Positions 7,563 to 15,230 of a stretch of 64,000 bases of DNA are shown piece after piece. The position numbers and the translations under genes are program-made. Below the pieces are notes generated by a model. It was not told where the DNA came from. It did not search any database and saw nothing but the letters and a program-made list of their open reading frames with translations. Every line of letters begins with the position of its first letter. Positions within the stretch are counted from its first letter, which is position 1. Source of the DNA: JANXLO01 sp038231295 (GTDB taxonomy: Bacteria; Armatimonadota; Chthonomonadetes; Chthonomonadales; Chthonomonadaceae); assembly GCA_038231295.1 (NCBI GenBank), contig JBBRLP010000008.1, positions 12,149 to 76,148 of the forward strand, written 5' to 3'.

Positions 7563-8714
7563 ATGGCAGTTCCATCCAGACACCGTGTCCTGAAAGACCG
7601 GCGGACTAAAAACCTGACTTCGCGGCTCGTTCCCGGCGACATCGCGCTCATTTCGCACTCCGATCTGGATACGACGGCGGCCCGGACACTTGTCGAGCGC
7701 AAAGTCGCTGCCGTCGTCAACGCCGTTCCCAGCATCTCCGGCAGGTATCCGAATCGCGGCCCGGAAGTGCTGATGGAGGCGGGGATTCCGCTTCTGGACG
7801 CGGTGGGTATGGAGGGCTTCGAGGCGGTGCAGGACAGGGGCATGGCCCTTTTCGAGGGCGATACGCTCGCCTTTGAGGATGGCACCTGTCTTCAGGGCAT
7901 CCTGATGACAGAGGCGCTTTTGGCCGAACAGATCACAGCGGCACGCGCCAATCTCAGCGTCGAACTGGATCATTTTGCCCGCAACACGCTCGCCTATCTG
8001 GACAACGAAAAAGGGCTGCTCTTCGACGCCATCGAAGTGCCGCCGCTCAAGACAAAGTTCGGCGGCAGGCACGTCCTGATTGTCGTGCGGGGAGAGGGCT
8101 ATAAAGACGACCTCGCTCTGCTGCATAACTACCTGCTGGACACGCGCCCGGTACTCCTCGCCGTGGACGGGGGCGCGGACGCGCTGCTGGAAGTTCGGCT
8201 GAAGCCGGATGTGATTCTGGGGGATATGGACAGCGTGAGCGACACCGCCCTCCGCTGTGGCGCGGAACTCGTCGTGCATGGCTATCCCCGCGGCGACGTC
8301 CGGGGCGCTCCGGGACTGGAGCGAATCGAAAGTCTCGGGCTGAAAGCGACGGTTTTTCCCTCGCCGGGTACGAGCGAAGATGTGGCGATGCTGATGGCGG
8401 ACGAACTCGGGGCATCCCTGATCGTCGCCGTCGGAACGCATTTTTCCCTGGAAGAGTTTCTGGACAAAGGCCGGGCGGGAATGGCAAGCACCTTCCTCAC
8501 CCGACTGCGTATCGGCTCCAAACTGGTGGACGCGAAGGGACTGGCGCGACTCTGGACCGGGCAGCGGCCTCGCCTGCGGGAACTGGTTTTTGTTTTGTTT
8601 GCCGCCGCCACGCCGATTATCGCTGTCTTCAGCCTCTCGCAGACAGGCCAGACCCTACTCGAAACAGCGCGTGTCTCCATCAGCCTCTGGATGCGGCGGC
8701 ATCTGCATCTGTAG
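7563..8714 (+). CDS. steA: SteA-like cytokinetic-ring protein (thiamin pyrophosphokinase-like fold)
   Basis: A 383-residue protein from ATG 7563; a TTG at 7473 in the same frame falls inside the -35 box and is unlikely. The family (actinobacterial SteA) is a divergent thiamin pyrophosphokinase-like domain with a C-terminal membrane anchor. Visible here are LAVDGGADALL, VILGDMDSVSD and SPGTSEDVAMLMADELG, which match the catalytic-fold loops, then VFVLFAAATPIIAVFSL as a single membrane helix near the C-terminus. SteA pairs with SteB, encoded next (32 bp gap). In Corynebacterium the pair supports septal peptidoglycan work; the same role here is inferred. Confidence 0.85.
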   Translation: MAVPSRHRVLKDRRTKNLTSRLVPGDIALISHSDLDTTAARTLVERKVAAVVNAVPSISGRYPNRGPEVLMEAGIPLLDAVGMEGFEAVQDRGMALFEGDTLAFEDGTCLQGILMTEALLAEQITAARANLSVELDHFARNTLAYLDNEKGLLFDAIEVPPLKTKFGGRHVLIVVRGEGYKDDLALLHNYLLDTRPVLLAVDGGADALLEVRLKPDVILGDMDSVSDTALRCGAELVVHGYPRGDVRGAPGLERIESLGLKATVFPSPGTSEDVAMLMADELGASLIVAVGTHFSLEEFLDKGRAGMASTFLTRLRIGSKLVDAKGLARLWTGQRPRLRELVFVLFAAATPIIAVFSLSQTGQTLLETARVSISLWMRRHLHL

Positions 8715-8746
8715 AAATTCCGCCGTCCGGCAGAAAGGTTGCGCGT

Positions 8747-9556
8747 ATGGGGCCAGGACTTAAATATCACGTCGTCACCATCGCCGCCATTTTTTTCGCG
8801 CTGACAATCGGCCTGGTGGTCGGCAGCCTGATCGTCTCTCCCCGTGTCGCCAATCAGCAGCAGCGTGCCATTGGCCGTCTGCAAACCACCCTCAATCAGG
8901 ACAACATCACCCTGCGGCAGAAATTGAAACGGTGGGAAGAGTTCGGTGACCGCATCTCTCCGGTGGTGCTGAAAGGCCGGCTGGCCGGAACGGGCGTCGC
9001 GATCATCCAGACAGGAGACTACCCTGACGCGCTTGCCAGTGTGCGGGAGGCTCTCCAGCTTGCCGACGCGCACACCAACGCGCTGCTCATTACCGAACGC
9101 GGCCTGACGAAAGGCGACGAAGCCCTCAGCGCCGCGCTTGGCCCGCTGCATACCGTCAATCCTCTCTTTCCCTCCGACCGGGCCGGTTTGGCGGAAGCCA
9201 TAGCGTCCGTGCTGGAAACCGGCTCCACGCATCCGAACGATCTGCTCCCTCAACTGGAAGCGATGCAGATACTGCACTCCGAACTCGATTCCCCCATGTC
9301 TTTTCCGCTCCGCTACGTCATCGTCATTGCAGGCAGCCGAACAGAGAACGATCCCCGGCCAACCCGCGTAGATCAGCCGCTTATCGAGGCGCTCCAGAAG
9401 CGCGGTCTGACCGTGGTGATGTGCGAACCGCAGGAGGTCGTCTCCTCGGATGCCGAGGCGTATCGGAAACTCGGCGTAAACGTCTCCACCATTACGGGTA
9501 TTGACAGTGACATCGGCAGGTGTGACCTCATCCTCGCGCTGGGAGCCACTCCATGA
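8747..9556 (+). CDS. steB: SteB/MctB-type membrane protein (copper transporter family DUF3186)
   Basis: A 269-residue protein with one N-terminal membrane helix (about 10-30), a Gln/Arg-rich juxtamembrane coiled coil, then an extracytoplasmic alpha/beta domain (IIQTGDYPDALASV, YVIVIAGSR, IGRCDLILALGAT). Family annotation as a copper transporter comes from mycobacterial MctB, but SteB of Corynebacterium is the better parallel because steA precedes it. Its TGA overlaps the ATG of the next gene (ATGA at 9553-9556). A partner role with SteA at the envelope is likely, transport much less so. Confidence 0.82.
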   Translation: MGPGLKYHVVTIAAIFFALTIGLVVGSLIVSPRVANQQQRAIGRLQTTLNQDNITLRQKLKRWEEFGDRISPVVLKGRLAGTGVAIIQTGDYPDALASVREALQLADAHTNALLITERGLTKGDEALSAALGPLHTVNPLFPSDRAGLAEAIASVLETGSTHPNDLLPQLEAMQILHSELDSPMSFPLRYVIVIAGSRTENDPRPTRVDQPLIEALQKRGLTVVMCEPQEVVSSDAEAYRKLGVNVSTITGIDSDIGRCDLILALGATP

Positions 9557-10281
9557 TCTCCGTTCTTATTCCCGCCCATAACGAGGCCGACCGCATCGCG
9601 GACACGCTCGCCGCCGTGCGCTCTTTCGCCCAGCACACGCTCATCCAGGAGATTATCGTGGTGGACGATGGCTCAACAGACGAGACGGCAGCCAGGGCGC
9701 AGAGCGCGGGGGCGGATGTCGTTTTCCGGCAGGCCAACGGCGGAAAAGGGGCCGCATTGAACGCCGCACTCGCGCTGGCGCAGGGCGATATTCTGCTGCT
9801 GCTCGACGCAGACCTCGGCCAGACGGCGACGGAGGCGGAGCGGCTGCTTGGCCCGGTGGTTTCTGGGGCGGCGGACATGACGATTGCGACCTTCCCACGT
9901 CTGGCGGGGAAAGGGGGAGGCGTCGGGCTGGTCGTGCGGCTTTCACGGTGGGGCATCCGCCGTCTAACCGGGCAGACGATGCTGGCTCCGCTCTCCGGGC
10001 AACGGGCCGTTCGCAGACGTATCCTGGAAGAGACGGGAGGCTTTGCGGCAGGGTGGGGGGTCGAGGTGGCGCTGACCATCCGCGCCCTACAGAACGGCTA
10101 TCGGGTTCTGGAACTGCCGACGCAGATGTCGCACCGGGTGACAGGCCGTTCTCCCGCCGCCATCTGGCACCGGGCGCAGCAGTTTATGGCCGCCCTCCGC
10201 GTCTTAATCGGGCTTGGCGTCCTGCATCCGCCACAGAGCGCCCCTCCGACTCTCCCGCCGAAGGAACACAAGCAGGGATGA
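9553..10281 (+). CDS. Family 2 glycosyltransferase
   Basis: A protein of 242 residues with a GT-A fold: SVLIPAHNEADRI at the N-terminus, VVDDGSTDE for nucleotide binding, GGKGAALN, and LLLLDADLG as the DxD-like metal site. There are no strong membrane helices apart from hydrophobic stretches near 200-225, so it is probably peripheral on the cytoplasmic face. The closest style is dolichyl-phosphate or undecaprenyl-phosphate sugar transferases. It is translationally coupled to steB and to the following membrane transferase (ATGA on both sides). That suggests sugar transfer to a lipid carrier in step with the SteA/SteB pair. Confidence 0.9.
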   Translation: MISVLIPAHNEADRIADTLAAVRSFAQHTLIQEIIVVDDGSTDETAARAQSAGADVVFRQANGGKGAALNAALALAQGDILLLLDADLGQTATEAERLLGPVVSGAADMTIATFPRLAGKGGGVGLVVRLSRWGIRRLTGQTMLAPLSGQRAVRRRILEETGGFAAGWGVEVALTIRALQNGYRVLELPTQMSHRVTGRSPAAIWHRAQQFMAALRVLIGLGVLHPPQSAPPTLPPKEHKQG

Positions 10282-11123
10282 GCGGCTCCGTTTCGAACCT
10301 GGAACTGATGCTTGCAACGGTCGGACTGCTGGGACTGCTTGTGCTGCCTCCGCTGGCTGCCAGAGGACTACAGCAGAGCGGACACGTCGAAGCCAATTTT
10401 CGTGGCGACCGTATCCCGCAGAGTTTTGGGGTGGTTATCCTGCTCTGGGCGTCGCTGATGCTGCCGGTTTGCAGCCTGAACGTTCCCGCACTGCGTCCTG
10501 ATGTCCTTCACTGGATGATTGCCATCGTTGGGTTTGGGCTGCTTGGCCTGCTGGACGATCTGCGCGGAGACAAGAAAATCAAGGGTATCCGGGGGCATTT
10601 TCGGGCGGCTCTGGTCGAACACCGCATCACTACGGGCTTTATAAAAGCCGTTGGCGGTGGGCTGCTGGCGTTGGCGCTTGGCATTCGCCTCTTTCCCCAT
10701 CGTCCAGCAGACGTCCTCATCACGGCAGCGTTGATTGCGCTCACGGCCAATGCGATCAATCTCTTCGATCTGCGGCCCGGCAGGGCGTGTGCCGTCTTTT
10801 TTCTCGGCGCGGCGGTAGCGCTGCTGCTGGCCTGGAGTGAAAGCCAGAGTCGCGTTCTGTCTCTCTGGTTCGTGCTGATTCCCACGCTGACGGTCTACCT
10901 GCGCGACCGTCGCGCTCAGGCCATGATGGGCGACACCGGCAGCAACCTGATTGGCGGCAGTCTGGGGCTTGCGCTCGCGCTGCTGCCTTCCCTGTCCGTG
11001 CGGCTTTTCGCGCTGGCTCTGCTCTTCGCGCTTCATCTGGTGGCAGAGCGCCTCTCTATCACCCAACTCATCGAACGTCAACCGCTGCTTCGCGCTCTGG
11101 ATCGCCTGACCGGAGTGCGTTAA
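10278..11123 (+). CDS. WecA/MraY-like membrane glycosyltransferase (family 4)
   Basis: A 281-residue protein from ATG 10278, which overlaps the GT2 stop; the same frame extends upstream but only antisense-like sequence lies there. About eight to nine hydrophobic helices are seen. Family landmarks are LLGLLDDLRGD (the Mg-binding Asp pair), TANAINLFDLRPGRA where classic enzymes have NxxNxxDGxDG, and MMGDTGSNLIGG. The second Asp-Gly of the catalytic loop is replaced by Arg-Pro-Gly, so the activity may be altered. The usual reaction is sugar-1-phosphate transfer to undecaprenyl phosphate. It forms one unit with GT2 and steAB. Confidence 0.85.
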   Translation: MSGSVSNLELMLATVGLLGLLVLPPLAARGLQQSGHVEANFRGDRIPQSFGVVILLWASLMLPVCSLNVPALRPDVLHWMIAIVGFGLLGLLDDLRGDKKIKGIRGHFRAALVEHRITTGFIKAVGGGLLALALGIRLFPHRPADVLITAALIALTANAINLFDLRPGRACAVFFLGAAVALLLAWSESQSRVLSLWFVLIPTLTVYLRDRRAQAMMGDTGSNLIGGSLGLALALLPSLSVRLFALALLFALHLVAERLSITQLIERQPLLRALDRLTGVR

Positions 11124-11144
11124 CGATCTGTCAAGGAGTCTTTC

Positions 11145-11645
11145 GTGTCCGTGACCATTCGCCGCGCCGAACGCGCCGACTTTCCCGCTCTGTTTCAACT
11201 CATCATCGCGCTCGCCGGTTTCGAGGAACTGGCGCCTCCGGATTCCGCTGCCCAGGCCCGAATGCTGCGCGACGGCTGGCCGGACGATGGCTCCCGGCCC
11301 CGGTTCGAGGCATGGCTGGCGGAAGTCGTGGAAGAGGGAAATGTCCACGCGGTCGGCTATGCGATCACTTTCGAGACCTACTCGTCCTTCCTTGCCCGCC
11401 CGACGCTCTATCTCGAAGACCTGTTCATCCTGCCGACTCACCGCCGACTGAAGATCGGCCAGACCCTGCTGCAAACCCTAGTCGCGGAAGCCGAAAAACG
11501 TGGCTGTGGCCGGATGGAGTGGGTCGTCCTCGACTGGAATACGGGCGCACAGGAGTTCTACCGCCGCCTCGGCGCGAAACATCTGACGGAATGGCACTCT
11601 TACCGACTGCTCATAAGCCAAAATGATTCTCCCCCGGATGGATAG
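11145..11645 (+). CDS. GNAT family N-acetyltransferase
   Basis: A protein of 166 residues. GTG 11145 is preceded at 6 bp by AAGGAG. The GNAT fold is clear: SVTIRRAERADFPAL start, YLEDLFILPTHRRLKIGQTLL (the acetyl-CoA loop, with RRLKIG in place of the usual RGxGxG/A), then WVVLDWNTGAQEFYRRLGAK and a C-terminal strand. It resembles diamine or thialysine acetyltransferases. It is the last gene of the steA operon, 21 bp after the WecA-like gene. The substrate is unknown. Confidence 0.9.
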   Translation: MSVTIRRAERADFPALFQLIIALAGFEELAPPDSAAQARMLRDGWPDDGSRPRFEAWLAEVVEEGNVHAVGYAITFETYSSFLARPTLYLEDLFILPTHRRLKIGQTLLQTLVAEAEKRGCGRMEWVVLDWNTGAQEFYRRLGAKHLTEWHSYRLLISQNDSPPDG

Positions 11646-11658
11646 CCGAGGGAGAATG
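11627..11658 (+). terminator. Weak hairpin at the convergent steA-operon/hydrolase boundary
   Basis: ATTCTCCC (11627-11634) pairs with GGGAGAAT (11651-11658) across a 16-nt loop, straddling the GNAT stop. There is no T-run, so termination is uncertain. Confidence 0.35.
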
Positions 11659-11667
11659 CGTTCCGGG

Positions 11668-13077
11668 TTATTTATGAGTATGTGCGGTGATCCAGTCTCC
11701 CATAGTTTTCAGGGCCACCGGAGAGATGGTCTCTTCGATATTTCCGTATTCGGACGGTGATCCGGTCGTGCAGGTCTGAAAGAGGTGATTCAGACCAGGC
11801 AGTTCCTTGATGGTGTAGTCCTTATTTCCGCCCGCTTTGAGAGCCGCGTCTATTTTGCTCAGGTCTATTTCCGGCGGGACTTGCAGGTCTTTGCTGCCGT
11901 TCAGGGCAAGGACTGGGCAGCGGACCTGTCGTAAGGCGGGGACCGGATCGTACGTCAGGAAGTAGTGCATCCAGGGACTTATCAGAGCATCTCCCTGACC
12001 ATAAAGCGCCGTGCTTGTGCCTGTCGCTTTCCGCTCCGCCTCCGTCAGTTCAGCCCATTGCTGGTCTATCAGTTCGTGCATCTTCTTTTTCGCGAGGACG
12101 GCATCTGGTTTCTCTTTTGCAATGGCGAACATCTTCTCCTGCATTTTGCGGTTGCGCTTGATGGCCTCGTCGCTGGCTCCATACGATTTCGAAATCAGCG
12201 CGGTCTGCCGATAGAGAATCTCTTCCCCGTTGATGCCTGTTCCTGCCATCAGCACGATGAAGGCGATCCCTTTGTTTCTCGCTGCGACCATCGGCGCGAT
12301 GACACCGCCCTCGCTATGTCCGATCAGTCCGATTTTTCCGGCGTCTATCTCCGGGCGCATCTTAAGGTAGCGGACGCCAGCCTCTGCATCGTCCGCGAAG
12401 TCGGCGGTCGTCGCGTCCAGGTAACTGCCGCTTGACTCGCTGATGCCCCGTTTGTCGTAGCGGAGAACGGCGAATCCACGCTTCGTAAGATAGTCCGCTA
12501 TCACCAGAAAAATCTGATGGTTCAGGATAGCTTCGTCGCGATTGTTCGGCCCGGAACCGGCAATGAGGACGACCGCAGGAACCTTAGTAGCATGTTCCCG
12601 GGGCAGTGTCAGCGTTCCGGCGAGCTTTACGCCCGGTTTGCTGTCGAAGGCAACCTCTTGCGTGCCATACGAGAACGGCGGTTTCGGCGTCTGCGGACGC
12701 AGGATGACGGGAACGCTACCGCCTTTCGTCAGAGTCAAGGGCAGGGAGGAAGGGCCTTGCTTCCAGGTTCCGACGACTTCGGTACCGTTCTTACCGATTT
12801 TGCCCTCGAAACTGCCTGCAACCGCTTTGATATCTATTTTCAGCGTATCTTTGTCATAGACCTCTACCACAACGGGAAGATCATTCACGCTCTGGTCTAT
12901 GCTATCCAGGGTTCCGCTGTATTTGCCGTCGTCCGTTTTCTCGAGGTGCAGGACAAGCCGGAGTTTGACTCCGCCTGCACCCAGACTACCCTGCCACAGT
13001 TCTGAGGAACTGTCTGCAAACGCATTGAGCGACAGGAACCCACATAGCAGTGCCGCTGCCCACATCATCCTTCTCAT
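11668..13077 (-). CDS. Exported alpha/beta hydrolase
   Basis: A protein of 469 residues with a signal peptide ending near AFADSSS. Residues about 25-120 form a beta-rich domain of the kind often fused to such hydrolases (LVLHLEKTDDGKYSGTLDS). The alpha/beta hydrolase core follows: oxyanion region LIAGSGPNNRDE, nucleophile elbow GHSEGG, acid in NGSKDLQVP and base in GLNHLF, so the Ser-Asp-His triad is intact. The likely activity is an esterase or peptidase on small substrates outside the membrane. The ATG has AGGAG upstream. It follows an SdpI-like gene at 10 bp and should share its transcript. Confidence 0.9.
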   Translation of the reverse strand: MRRMMWAAALLCGFLSLNAFADSSSELWQGSLGAGGVKLRLVLHLEKTDDGKYSGTLDSIDQSVNDLPVVVEVYDKDTLKIDIKAVAGSFEGKIGKNGTEVVGTWKQGPSSLPLTLTKGGSVPVILRPQTPKPPFSYGTQEVAFDSKPGVKLAGTLTLPREHATKVPAVVLIAGSGPNNRDEAILNHQIFLVIADYLTKRGFAVLRYDKRGISESSGSYLDATTADFADDAEAGVRYLKMRPEIDAGKIGLIGHSEGGVIAPMVAARNKGIAFIVLMAGTGINGEEILYRQTALISKSYGASDEAIKRNRKMQEKMFAIAKEKPDAVLAKKKMHELIDQQWAELTEAERKATGTSTALYGQGDALISPWMHYFLTYDPVPALRQVRCPVLALNGSKDLQVPPEIDLSKIDAALKAGGNKDYTIKELPGLNHLFQTCTTGSPSEYGNIEETISPVALKTMGDWITAHTHK

Positions 13078-13087
13078 CTGGTTCTCC

Positions 13088-13423
13088 TTACAGGCGATTC
13101 AAAAATCGAAAACTGGCGATGACCGCACCGAATATACTGACCATCATTATTCCCACCATCGCGAGGGTATAGAGGCCAAATCCCTTCTCTCCCCACAGGT
13201 TCAGCGGGGAAAGAAGCAGAGCGCAGACAAGGATGAGAACGCCCGCCGCGAACATTCTGCGTCCGCAGAATTCGTTGGCGGGATACCATATGTCCGGGTT
13301 GCTCAATGTTTTGGGAGTGCGGAAACCGTAGAAGTAGTTCGGGCCGACACGCCGACGAATCAGCGGGCGTGAAACGCCCATGAAGAGCAGTCCGAGCGCG
13401 GCATACAGTGCGATGAATACCAT
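13088..13423 (-). CDS. SdpI/YhfL family membrane protein
   Basis: A 111-residue protein with three hydrophobic helices (about 3-20, 58-76, 86-104). The signature region RRRVGPNYFYGFRTPKTLSN, then IWYPANEFCGRRMFAAG, is typical of SdpI-family proteins. In Bacillus, SdpI gives immunity to a toxic peptide and sequesters its own repressor SdpR. Here it lies between an HTH regulator and a hydrolase on the same strand, a similar arrangement. No small toxin gene was found nearby. Confidence 0.85.
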   Translation of the reverse strand: MVFIALYAALGLLFMGVSRPLIRRRVGPNYFYGFRTPKTLSNPDIWYPANEFCGRRMFAAGVLILVCALLLSPLNLWGEKGFGLYTLAMVGIMMVSIFGAVIASFRFLNRL

Positions 13424-13467
13424 AGCTTCCCCTTCGCTCTGTTTCTACAGGGCGGTGAATGGACGTT

Positions 13468-14031
13468 CTAGTCCGAATGAACGTCCGGCATCGTAACGAA
13501 CGAGAATAGTCGTCGCTTACGCTCTTCAGACGGCGGATTCTCCAGCCGCGCTCTCACCACCGCAGAGAGTTCCTGCATCATTTCTGCGAATTCGGCCTCG
13601 CTCAGATAGAGAGGCGCTGTACGATAGCTCACGCCGTCCTTGAAGAGGTCGAAATTCTCCTGATGAACGTAGTTGTGAAACTGACTTAAGAGCATGGCGG
13701 TGAATGTCGTGAACATCCGTTCGTGTTCCCCTGGAGTGAGCGCCTGATACTCCTCCGGCGTCAACTGCGTCTGCTCCAGCGCAATCGCGTAGATGCGTTC
13801 GGTCGCGCCACGCATGGGCCGCTCTTCGACAAGCCGCATGATACCCGCCTTGACCATAGCGCGAATATGGCGGTAGAGCGTTGCCGGTGGCACATCGGGC
13901 AGAAAGGCCGCGATCTGCTGTGTGGAAAGTTGGCGCGTCGCAATCGCCAGCAGTATCCGCAGACGAATCGGGTGTATCAGGTTATCCGCTTTTGCGTTCG
14001 TAGGCTTTCTCCAGGGAACGAACGGCTCCAA
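13468..14031 (-). CDS. Winged-helix transcriptional regulator (ArsR-like)
   Basis: A protein of 187 residues starting at TTG 14031, the only start that fits a leader of about 12 nt from the promoter at 14050-14078. Residues 15-85 are a winged helix: HPIRLRILLAIATRQLSTQ, then ATLYRHIRAMVKAGIMRLVEE as the recognition helix and wing. The C-terminal half is helical and charged, a probable dimer or effector domain. It is the first gene of the regulator-SdpI-hydrolase set and is probably autoregulated. The start is somewhat uncertain because the ribosome site is weak. Confidence 0.82.
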   Translation of the reverse strand: MEPFVPWRKPTNAKADNLIHPIRLRILLAIATRQLSTQQIAAFLPDVPPATLYRHIRAMVKAGIMRLVEERPMRGATERIYAIALEQTQLTPEEYQALTPGEHERMFTTFTAMLLSQFHNYVHQENFDLFKDGVSYRTAPLYLSEAEFAEMMQELSAVVRARLENPPSEERKRRLFSFVTMPDVHSD

Positions 14032-14049
14032 CCATCGTTCTCAATAATG

Positions 14050-14078
14050 ATTATATTCCCATTTTCGATAATTTTCAA
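14050..14078 (-). promoter_or_regulatory. Promoter of the regulator-SdpI-hydrolase operon
   Basis: On the minus strand, TTGAAA (14073-14078) and a perfect TATAAT (14050-14055) are spaced 17 bp apart. The TSS would fall near 14043. Confidence 0.8.
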
Positions 14079-14129
14079 GGGCGGGAGGAAGATTCTTGAG
14101 GCGAGGAACTCCGTTTACCGGGAGAAGTC

Positions 14130-14290
14130 GCGACGGACTGAAGTCCCCGCTATGTGACCTTCGGCCCAGTTTCCTTCGGAAACGCCTATGGTGTGAGGGC
14201 CACTCATCGCGCTCAATAACCTTGTCGCACCGTGTCTCGTCCGAAGGACGTTCCGGCGAAGCCGCGTAGCGAGGGTTGTCAACCTTTGCC
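14130..14290 (+). repeat. Dispersed hairpin-cluster repeat, copy A
   Basis: A copy of the element also found at 42516-42677 and 55078-55240. It opens with CGGACTGAAGTCC and contains GTTTCCTTCGGAAAC, CGTCCGAAGGACG and CGGCGAAGCCG, each a short inverted repeat with a tiny loop, and ends near GTTGTCAACC. A partial echo of its end (GTAGCGAGGGGTG) follows at 14302-14314. It fills most of the gap between the regulator promoter and the acyltransferase gene; no gene is visible in 14080-14371. Confidence 0.85.
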
Positions 14291-14371
14291 CGATGTAGCT
14301 GTGTAGCGAGGGGTGATACGCTCCTGCCGCGAGGCAAGAAGAGAGGAGGAGGCAAACAGACAGGCAGCGGT

Positions 14372-15196
14372 CTATGCGTCCGCTTCTCTGCTGGCAGTCC
14401 GAACCGCGATGGGGAAGCCGATACGCTCATGCGCCTCTTCGGTGAGGTGGTGCATTCGGGATTCGAGTTCGAGGCGGGCCGCTTCCAGTTCGGCATCTCT
14501 GGCTTTGGAGGAGACGACAATCGGTTCGCCGATGACGATGACGCCTCTTGCGAACGGCCAGGGTATCTCGAACCGATCCCACTGATCGAGTTCAAAGCCG
14601 CCCGAGATCACCACGCCAAGTGGAACCAGCACAACATCGGCCTTCTTCGCCAGGAAGGTCGGGCCGGGCTTGGCGCGATAGATGGGGCCTTGTGGCCCGT
14701 CCGCCGCAATCACCGAACTGGTCCCGCCGCGCAGTATATCCACGAACTGCATCACGCCCCGCGACTCGCTTTTGAACTGCGATGCATCCAGCACACGATA
14801 GCCCATGCGCTCGATGAACCGCAATGTCCACCAGCGAATCGTCTGTAGGAGTTTCTTATAGTTGGGGTCGCGGGCGTGGGAGGCATAGAGGCAGAGGCGT
14901 TCGTTGCGGAAGGCGGCCATCGGCAGAAGGCCCTGACCGTGCCAGATAACGAGCAGCGGATTGCGCCCTGCGCGTTTGACCTCCTGCAGCTTTTCCAGTC
15001 CGTAGATACGCACGTCCAGGGTACCCTCGAAAAACAGAAACGCCTCGACAATCAGTGTCGTGGCAAGATAGAAACCCCATCCGCTGATACGGGCAATCAG
15101 ACGCCGCAACGGCTCAGGCTGAACAGACACCGGTTCTGCCGGGGGAATCGGTGTCTTGTCGGCTGGTGAGGGGGTAGTGACATCCGTATCGGACAT
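14372..15196 (-). CDS. DUF374 lysophospholipid acyltransferase-like protein
   Basis: A 274-residue protein from ATG 15196, which has GGAGG 9 bp upstream; an in-frame extension to 15394 is antisense to the histidine kinase end and was rejected. One hydrophobic helix (about 38-58) probably anchors it on the inner face. The family block VIWHGQGLLPMAAF replaces the usual HxxxxD acyltransferase motif, as is normal for DUF374. SVIAADGPQGPIYRAKPGPTFLAKKADVVLVPLG is the second hallmark region (positions about 165-200). It probably acylates a lipid A-like or phospholipid precursor. It lies 34 bp after the kinase and may be co-transcribed. Confidence 0.88.
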   Translation of the reverse strand: MSDTDVTTPSPADKTPIPPAEPVSVQPEPLRRLIARISGWGFYLATTLIVEAFLFFEGTLDVRIYGLEKLQEVKRAGRNPLLVIWHGQGLLPMAAFRNERLCLYASHARDPNYKKLLQTIRWWTLRFIERMGYRVLDASQFKSESRGVMQFVDILRGGTSSVIAADGPQGPIYRAKPGPTFLAKKADVVLVPLGVVISGGFELDQWDRFEIPWPFARGVIVIGEPIVVSSKARDAELEAARLELESRMHHLTEEAHERIGFPIAVRTASREADA

Positions 15197-15230
15197 GATC
15201 TGTGGCCTCCGGGCGCAAAGAGGAGAAGCG

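Noticed and set aside
7383..8441. Long minus-strand extension of the folB frame
   Set aside because: It is antisense to steA, has no family features, and the FolB family start is at 7382.
9948..10277. Upstream extension of the WecA-like frame
   Set aside because: It overlaps the glycosyltransferase in another frame with Arg/Pro/Gly-rich shadow sequence; ATG 10278 overlaps the previous stop as expected.
14041..14595. Minus-strand frame through repeat copy A
   Set aside because: It spans the repeat and the acyltransferase end in the wrong frame and has no family character.
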